Assembly (NCBI RefSeq): GCF_027887165.1
Contig: NC_077232.1
Coordinates: forward strand, 9,255,323-9,319,322
Origin: Monodelphis domestica
Taxonomy: Eukaryota; Chordata; Mammalia; Didelphimorphia; Didelphidae
Length of the DNA stretch: 64,000 bases
Direction: 5' to 3'
The translations under genes were made by a program, and so were the position numbers. Below the pieces are notes generated by a model, which saw only the letters and a program-made list of their open reading frames with translations, was not told the DNA's origin and ran no database searches. Below, one piece after another: positions 61,001 to 64,000 of this stretch (positions are counted from its first letter, which is position 1; each line of letters opens with the position of its first letter).

Positions 61001-63926
61001 AGCCCTATCAGGTGAGCAAAGATAATTAAAGATGAAAATGACCAGTGATGGAAGGGTTGTGGGAAAACAGAGACTTGCAGGCACTCTCTAGGTGGAGCTG
61101 CCAATTCATTGGTCCAACCATTCTGGAGAGCAATTTGGAACTCTGTCCAGAAAAGTTACCAAACTCTGCCCGCCCTTTGCCCCAACTAGTGGGCCTGTAT
61201 ACCAAAGAGATGCACAAATATTTATAGAGGTTCTTTTTGTGACCACCAAAAAGTGGGCACTGAGAGGGTGTCCTCTTGGGGCCCGGCTGCACAAATGACA
61301 GTCTGTATGTGAGGGGATCCTGCCATTGTGCTGTAAACAATAATGAGGCAATTTCGGGAGTTGTCGGTCATGTAAACAGATACAGAGCAAAGTCAGCAGA
61401 CCCAGGAGAATTCTTTCTGCAATGGCCACATCGTAGAAAAAGGGGCCTTGAAAGACTTTTGAACTCTGATCAAAGCAATGAGGCAGGAGGCCAGATGAAG
61501 GGAAATGAAAAGGCGTCTCCTGAAAGAGAAGTGCCGACCTTCCAATACAGGACAAGCCGTGTGTTTTCTGGCTCACACAAAACATTTTTTTTGGCCAGGT
61601 TTTTGTTTTGTTTTTGAAATTGTTTGCCAGAGGGAAGCGAGGAGGAGGAGATTCGTTTCTTTAATACTTGTTATTTGAAAAATAAGAAGGAATTTTTTTT
61701 TCATAAAAGAAGGGAGAGGAACAAGTCCCAGGGCAGGGAAGGATCTGACCAGGACGAAGGTCCTCTGTTCTTGGGTTCTGGGCTTCCCTTGGTGGAGAGA
61801 GAAAGGAAGAAGGAAGGTGGGAAGAGAACAGGAGAGGGAAGGGAGGAAGCTGAAGACTGCAGAGGAGCTGGGGGTCACAAGTTAGGGCCAGAGGGGAATT
61901 CAGGGCTCACCTCCTTTTACAGGATGAAGCCCAAAGGTCTCGAAGGGAGCCGAATGCCGCCATAGGCCAATGGGCAGAAAGAAAGGTCCCAGAGGGCAGA
62001 AGGGTCTCACCTGGAGGCGGCTGCTATACTCCTGACTCTGATGATTCTGTAGCTGCAGTTCCTGGACTCGTCCTTGCAGAGTCCCCACCTGTCCTTCCAG
62101 CTGCCGCAGCTGTCCCTGCAAGGCAGCCTTCTCGGCGGCCAGGGCTGCGTTCTGCCCGGGGAGGAGAGGCACGGTCACCTTGGGCCAGCTCGCTTGTCCT
62201 GGCACTGCCCTTCCCAGACCCCACTCACACTGCGTTCCACTGTGATGAGCCTCCCGCTCAGGGTCTCCTGCATCACCTCCACCGCAGAGGGGGCTTCCTT
62301 GGCTCCCCCAGGCCCGTGAGCCTCCTCTGCCCTGAGCCCCGAGGAAGCCTGGCGCTGGAGCTGCAAGGACAACCGCCCGGCGAGGTCAGCACCAGAAGGC
62401 TGGAAGGGAGGCCAGCTGGAGACCAGGATCCTCGCCTAGCCTGACACACACACCGGCTACACCAGTACATCCCACAGACATATTCACGCTCTTTCCCAGG
62501 GACATGTGAAGTCCTGGAAGGTAGGACCTGCCCCGGCCCCTGGCACGGGGTCATAGAAACAGTCAGGGCTTATCCGTGGGCCCATCGATCCATTAGGAAC
62601 TCTAATGAGCCGCTGAATGTACATGAAAGGGTCTCGTGCCTCATTCCTAGGAAATGTGGGGCCGCTCCATCAGAACATTGAACCCGATACCAAGTGACAG
62701 TGCACAGAGAACCCAGAGGAATTGTGGGAAGGAATGCGAATTGCATAACCATGAAAAATACTTTAAAATAAATACATTGGGGCAGATAGAGAGCCAGGCC
62801 TAGAGACGGGAGGTCCTGGGTTCCAATCCGGCCTCAGACACTGCCTAGCTAGGTGACCCTGGGCAAGTCACTTCACCCCTAAATACTCAGTATTGATTCT
62901 AAGGCCAAAGGTAAGGGTTTTGAATAAATAAATATTTTTTTTTAAAAGAGAACATCTAGCCCTATAGAACCTGACTGGGCTTTCTAGAAAGAGGATCTAG
63001 AAGGACAGGGATCTGGAGACAAGGGAGGTCCTGCAAGCTAATGTTCACCATTGTGGAGGAACCTTGTTCTCCCTGGCCACCAGACCTACTGTGCGCCAGG
63101 CATGAGGAGACCTTTTTTTTCCCTCAAAATAAAGCGTTTCCCTGAGTTTAGTGAGCGCCTGTCCCTGGAGGGCCTCGAGGAGCCCCAGAGGGTGCTCTGC
63201 TGAGGACCATGTGGCCAGCCATCTCTGGGTGGTTAGATTAGGCTAGATGGCCCAGATGGTCCCTTCCAACTTGACACAGGGCTCTGAGTGCGAATCCTCC
63301 CTCCGACACTGACTTCCTACTTGGCCTTGAGCAGACTAATGAGTCTCTGCAGATCCCAGTTTCCTCATTTAGCCAATGGAGAGGTTCGACCAGGCTTTTT
63401 GCACCTAAGAAGGGATGGACGCCGACTGCTGAGAACCAAGAGGAAGGAGGGACTCAGGCGCAGCGGGAGAACCCTCTGGGCCTGGCCCGTCCTGCAGGGA
63501 GGGGGCGCCGCGAGCACTGAAGGCTGAAGTCCCCCCCTCGTTGGAGCCGACGGAGTGAAGGCGCAGGCGATAGCAAGGCATGACAAGGATGTCAAAAGGA
63601 GAAGCATCCACCTTCCGGCTTGGAATCGGTGCCATGTATGGGGGGGGGCTCGCCCAGGGTCCCCCAGCTGGGCAGTGTCTGAGGCCAGATTGGAACCCAG
63701 GACCTCCCGTCTCTGGGCCCGGCTCAATCCACTGAGCCCCCCAGCCGCCCCTTAAGAAGATGAAGGACCTGAAGGGGCCAGGAGGAAAACAGGCAGGGAA
63801 GGGGAGAACCTCACCTGCTCCTCCAGGCCCCGCACCCTGGCCTTCAGGGCCCTCATTTCCTCACTCTTGGCAGCCAGGGCGGCCCGACTCTCTTCTTCCA
63901 GACGTCTTTCCAGAGCTTGGCACGCC
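44012..63926 (-). CDS. CCDC88B: CCDC88B (HkRP3/Gipie), 3' portion, 12 coding exons, 5' part outside window
   Basis: Hook-related coiled-coil protein of the CCDC88 family, known from lymphoid cells (NK granule polarisation, T-cell function) and, as Gipie, at the ER. Exons: 63926-63815, 62360-62229, 62151-62011, 59489-59233, 56990-56847, 56614-56428, 56336-56191, 55806-55708, 55565-55399, 44633-44433, 44284-44228, 44067-44012. They sum to 1699 nt (one base finishing a codon, 565 residues and a stop), all GT-AG and in frame. Exons 1-7 here encode Glu/Leu/Gln-rich heptads without proline. Then come a CCDC88-type [12 protein letters not shown] segment, a basic [13 protein letters not shown] segment and a Ser/Arg-rich tail. 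The N-terminal Hook domain is off-window. The gene lies upstream of RPS6KA4 on the same strand, as in human. Confidence 0.9.
44228..44284 (-). CDS. CCDC88B: CCDC88B penultimate exon (residues 529-547)
   Basis: Reads [18 protein letters not shown]. Acceptor CCTTCAG, donor AGAGG|GTGAGA. It is short, and supported by phase and flanking consensus rather than recalled homology. The frame stays open into the following 160-bp intron. Confidence 0.75.
44433..44633 (-). CDS. CCDC88B: CCDC88B exon (residues 462-528), Ser/Arg-rich tail
   Basis: Reads [60 protein letters not shown]. The linkage to the previous exon across 10.8 kb rests on matching phase and family similarity. Acceptor CTCTAG, donor AGAG|GTGAGA. 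Confidence 0.9.
44833..45478 (+). mobile_element. LTR-like element, copy 2
   Basis: Homologous to 9112-9695. GACTATAAAAGA at about 44949, AATAAA at about 45377, then 'atgtcattttgacttgagct' and 'cagcgaccac'. Slightly longer than copy 1. Confidence 0.55.
45645..45755 (+). mobile_element. L2 3'-end fragment
   Basis: 'taagctccttgagggcaaag', 'actgtttctatacctagcac', 'gtgtttaataaatgttcatg' is the usual L2 tail. Confidence 0.7.
45765..45985 (+). mobile_element. L1 fragment
   Basis: 'tcttcaaaggaagaaattca', 'gtctatcaacaact', 'gcagttggtggagctgagaa', 'ttgttccaaccatt' match the L1 ORF2 end. Confidence 0.6.
46036..46070. repeat. (TA)n microsatellite
   Basis: About 17 TA units. Confidence 0.9.
46085..46245 (+). 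mobile_element. tRNA-derived SINE, diverged
   Basis: Lacks the 'gggttcaaatctgg' segment. Otherwise in family order from 'gaggcaactagatagcacag' to 'aaccaatacttaatat'. A short antisense piece of another copy follows at 46246-46300. Confidence 0.75.
46340..46435 (+). mobile_element. L2/MIR 3'-end fragment
   Basis: 'cataatgcctggcatatggt' and 'aagtgcctaataaatgttca' match L2 tails. Confidence 0.6.
46590..48198 (+). mobile_element. L1 ORF2 remnant (reverse transcriptase region)
   Basis: Decayed reverse transcriptase frames: 46655-46867 has [17 protein letters not shown], and 46848-47198 has [19 protein letters not shown] and the active-site box FFVDD. Stops and frameshifts interrupt it. It is 5'-truncated, interrupted by the LTR at 48202-48808 and continued at 48809-49620. 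Confidence 0.85.
48202..48808 (+). mobile_element. Solo LTR nested in L1
   Basis: About 607 bp, TG...CA ends, TATA-like GGTTATAAAAATAAAACC near 48650, flanked by L1 sequence that is contiguous once the segment is ignored. No internal retroviral sequence. Confidence 0.65.
48809..49622 (+). mobile_element. L1 3' end, continuation
   Basis: 'gatatgaataggcaattctc', 'ctctgaggtaccacctcaca', 'atgatccaaccattctgg'-like, 'tgatccagccatgcc', ending with a purine-rich 3' UTR and A-rich tail. Confidence 0.85.
50230..50392 (+). mobile_element. tRNA-derived SINE, 5'-truncated
   Basis: Starts at 'cacagacacttcccagctga'. Complete tail with A run. Confidence 0.82.
51268..51475 (+). mobile_element. tRNA-derived SINE, full length
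   Basis: Head 'accagctggtagctcagtgg' to tail 'gtaagggtttaaaaaaaaac'. Inserted in the L1 5' half. Confidence 0.87.
52715..52900 (+). mobile_element. tRNA-derived SINE
   Basis: 'ggcaaccaggtgacttagta', 'cctgggttcaaatctggttt', tail diverged to ACACACAC. Confidence 0.82.
53082..53290 (+). mobile_element. tRNA-derived SINE
   Basis: 'ggaacagctaggtaacacag', 'gagttcaaacctggcctcag', with a local duplication of 'tagtatctta' in the tail. Confidence 0.82.
53885..54267 (+). mobile_element. L1 3'-end fragment nested in older L1
   Basis: 'caggataattctgaaagact' to 'gttacatgcaattaggggga'. Flanks 'gataatgacaatga' and 'gatagtgaaaatga' look like a diverged target-site duplication. Confidence 0.7.
54268..54680 (+). 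mobile_element. L1 ORF2 fragment, continuation after nested L1
   Basis: 'acacaataccaaaatttgtg' and 'ggatacagccaaagagatac' correspond to the conserved LWDTAKAV region of ORF2. The element then stops, so it is 3'-truncated. Confidence 0.6.
54808..54950 (-). mobile_element. MIR-like SINE fragment
   Basis: 'agctagcatttatgcagtgc', 'caaagagcttcacagtcatt', 'ctcacagatgagga' in reverse MIR order. Confidence 0.6.
54985..55072 (-). mobile_element. tRNA-derived SINE tail fragment
   Basis: 'ttactttctgtcttagaatg', 'tgtgcattggttctgaggca' is the family 3' third only, next to a G10 run. Confidence 0.65.
55399..55565 (-). CDS. CCDC88B: CCDC88B exon (residues 406-461)
   Basis: Reads [20 protein letters not shown], then a Gly/Pro/Leu-rich stretch ending EGREANEA. 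Donor GCAG|GTACGT. The following intron (44634-55398) is 10.8 kb. Confidence 0.92.
55708..55806 (-). CDS. CCDC88B: CCDC88B exon (residues 373-405), end of coiled coil
   Basis: Reads [32 protein letters not shown]. This segment closes the coiled coil and recalls the equivalent region in CCDC88A/C. Donor CCAA|GTGAGT. Confidence 0.92.
55875..56065 (-). mobile_element. MIR-like SINE in CCDC88B intron
   Basis: 'tttacagatgaggaaactga', 'ggcccagaaaggtagagtaa', 'cttgcctgggctc', 'ggactcgaacccaggc'. Confidence 0.65.
56191..56336 (-). CDS. CCDC88B: CCDC88B exon (residues 325-372), coiled coil
   Basis: Reads [38 protein letters not shown] and HREQREY. Ends in phase 2 at ACCT|GTGAGC. Confidence 0.9.
56428..56614 (-). 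CDS. CCDC88B: CCDC88B exon (residues 262-324), coiled coil
   Basis: Reads [53 protein letters not shown]. Ends CAG|GTGAGG in phase 0. Confidence 0.9.
56847..56990 (-). CDS. CCDC88B: CCDC88B exon (residues 214-261), coiled coil
   Basis: Reads [20 protein letters not shown], then [19 protein letters not shown] and SEHE. Donor GAGAG|GTGACG. Confidence 0.9.
57128..57832 (+). mobile_element. 5'-truncated L1
   Basis: 'gatccagtaacatcactctt', 'tgaactgatgcggagtgaaa', 'ggagcagaaccaacaggg', 'ggaaaataaaatattaaaaa'. Antisense to CCDC88B. Confidence 0.82.
58095..58670 (-). mobile_element. L2-like element interrupted by a MITE
   Basis: 'ctgatctctgtgtcttagtc', 'cacatcactcccctatgtgg', 'ccagtggctccaggatcaaa' before the MITE, and 'cgtgcctggaatgctttccc' after it. 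I read this as antisense L2. Family call from memory. Confidence 0.5.
58321..58535. mobile_element. hAT-type non-autonomous DNA transposon (MITE), 215 bp
   Basis: Terminal inverted repeats CAGTGATGGCAAAC and, reversed, CCATGGTGGCGAAC. 8-bp target duplication AGCTAGGC (58313-58320) and AGCTAGAC (58536-58543). No transposase. The 8-bp duplication is the hAT signature. Confidence 0.82.
58672..58893 (+). mobile_element. Mar1/MIR-type CORE-SINE, sense
   Basis: 'gaggccgataggcagcacag', 'gagttcaaattcatcctcag', 'gccttagtttcctcatctat', 'aaaatgagccagagaaggaa', ending 'ggcagacacaactgaacaat'. Confidence 0.8.
59233..59489 (-). CDS. CCDC88B: CCDC88B exon (residues 129-213), coiled coil
   Basis: Reads [58 protein letters not shown]. 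Ends GGCAG|GTGAGC in phase 2. Confidence 0.9.
59600..59815 (-). mobile_element. MIR-like SINE
   Basis: 'gacctcagaggtcctcattt', 'tacagaaggggaaactgagg', 'ccaggttacataggtaatag'. Confidence 0.55.
59820..60377 (+). mobile_element. L1 ORF2 fragment
   Basis: 'ctttagtaatatgcaattca', 'gatgccgaaaaggccttcac', 'aaaatccaacatgcatttcc' correspond to the reverse transcriptase region. Continued beyond a SINE at 60640-61480. Confidence 0.65.
60378..60627 (+). mobile_element. tRNA-derived SINE with (GAA)n(CAA)n tail
   Basis: Full length to 'cttctgccttagga', then a 95-bp GGA/GAA, CAA and GGA microsatellite replaces the normal tail. Confidence 0.85.
60640..61480 (+). mobile_element. L1 3' portion, continuation
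   Basis: 'aaccattccccaatagataa', 'caaggatatg'-like, 'caacaaatctgaggttccat', 'ggtccaaccattctggagag'. Confidence 0.7.
61481..62010. other. CCDC88B intron sequence, unassigned
   Basis: Purine-rich near 61800-61860. No repeat or exon recognised. Confidence 0.35.
62011..62151 (-). CDS. CCDC88B: CCDC88B exon (residues 82-128), coiled coil
   Basis: Reads [38 protein letters not shown], ending SSRLQ|GTGAGA. Phase 0 at both ends. Typical leucine heptads. Confidence 0.9.
62229..62360 (-). CDS. CCDC88B: CCDC88B exon (residues 38-81)
   Basis: Reads [20 protein letters not shown], then [16 protein letters not shown] Gly/Pro-containing break in the coiled coil. Donor AGT|GTGAGT. A further small exon between this and the previous one cannot be excluded, but the frame is continuous without it. 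Confidence 0.85.
62778..62945 (+). mobile_element. tRNA-derived SINE
   Basis: 'gagagccaggcctagagacg', 'cctgggttccaatccggcct'. The 'cctagcccttaccactcttc' block is deleted. Confidence 0.82.
63210..63280 (+). mobile_element. CR1/L3-like 3' end
   Basis: 'gattaggctagatggcccag' followed by 'atggtcccttccaac' matches the CR1/L3 terminal motif. Confidence 0.5.
63285..63415 (+). mobile_element. MIR-like SINE
   Basis: 'tgcgaatcctccctccgaca', 'agtttcctcatttagccaat' in MIR order. Confidence 0.55.
63600..63753 (-). mobile_element. tRNA-derived SINE, CpG-rich copy
   Basis: Antisense, 'tctgaggccagattggaacc', 'ccactgagccccccagccgc'. Internal deletion of the 'aagagtggtaagggctaggc' block, replaced by a G9 run. 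Confidence 0.8.
63815..63926 (-). CDS. CCDC88B: CCDC88B exon (window residues 1-37), coiled coil
   Basis: Reads [20 protein letters not shown], then [17 protein letters not shown]. The first G completes a codon from an off-window exon. Acceptor GGGCAG, donor CAG|GTGAGG. Confidence 0.88.
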
Positions 63927-64000
63927 CTGCCCGGGAAGGGAGAGGACGGATGCCCGGCGCGCCGCTCGCACTCCGTCCCAGCTTTCGGAAGCCGGACTGC

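Larger units (their letters stand above)
62361..63814. other. CCDC88B intron between exons 62360 and 63926
   Basis: Contains an L1-like patch (62560-62770), two tRNA-type SINEs and CR1/MIR-like pieces. No extra coiled-coil exon is seen and phases match without one. Confidence 0.55.

Overview
The window is nuclear DNA of a mammal, almost certainly a marsupial. The genes have mammalian exon/intron structure (GT-AG introns, CpG-island promoter, AATAAA poly(A) signals). The interspersed repeats are the tRNA-derived SINE, Mar1/MIR-type SINE and L1 3' ends that I know from marsupial genomes. The exact species cannot be read from the sequence; an Australian marsupial is my guess.

Two protein genes are supported, both on the minus strand. 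RPS6KA4 (MSK2 kinase) is complete: 17 coding exons from the ATG at 37292 to the stop at 22674, giving 778 residues. Every exon junction keeps frame, both kinase domains are intact, and the regulatory phosphosites fall at the human residue numbers (S196, S343, S347, S360, T568). CCDC88B (HkRP3/Gipie, a coiled-coil linker protein) is partial: its last 12 coding exons (63926 down to the stop at 44012, 565 residues) are here, and the 5' part lies beyond the right edge. CCDC88B upstream of RPS6KA4 on the same strand is the order known at human 11q13, so this is a conserved syntenic block. The proteins have no known shared pathway: RPS6KA4 acts on chromatin and CREB after ERK/p38 signalling, and CCDC88B acts in lymphoid cell adhesion, motility and granule traffic.

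Layout: 1-21650 is intergenic DNA downstream of RPS6KA4, filled with SINE, L1, MIR and LTR-like copies plus microsatellites. 21660-37950 is RPS6KA4 with its 3' UTR and CpG-island promoter. Three of its introns carry large tandem arrays: a 31-bp VNTR in intron 13, a G-rich 72-bp minisatellite in intron 10, and a 1.7-kb polypurine/polypyrimidine tract in intron 8. 38000-43650 is the intergenic spacer. 43660-64000 is CCDC88B, where one 10.8-kb intron (44634-55398) has been filled with L1, SINE and LTR insertions, several of them nested.

I found no new multi-gene system. The points most worth checking are a start-stop uORF (ATG TAA behind GCCGCC) and a CAG repeat in the presumed RPS6KA4 5' UTR, the three intronic arrays, a weak splice donor at exon 15, and well-defined nested transposons, including a hAT-type MITE with its 8-bp target duplication.
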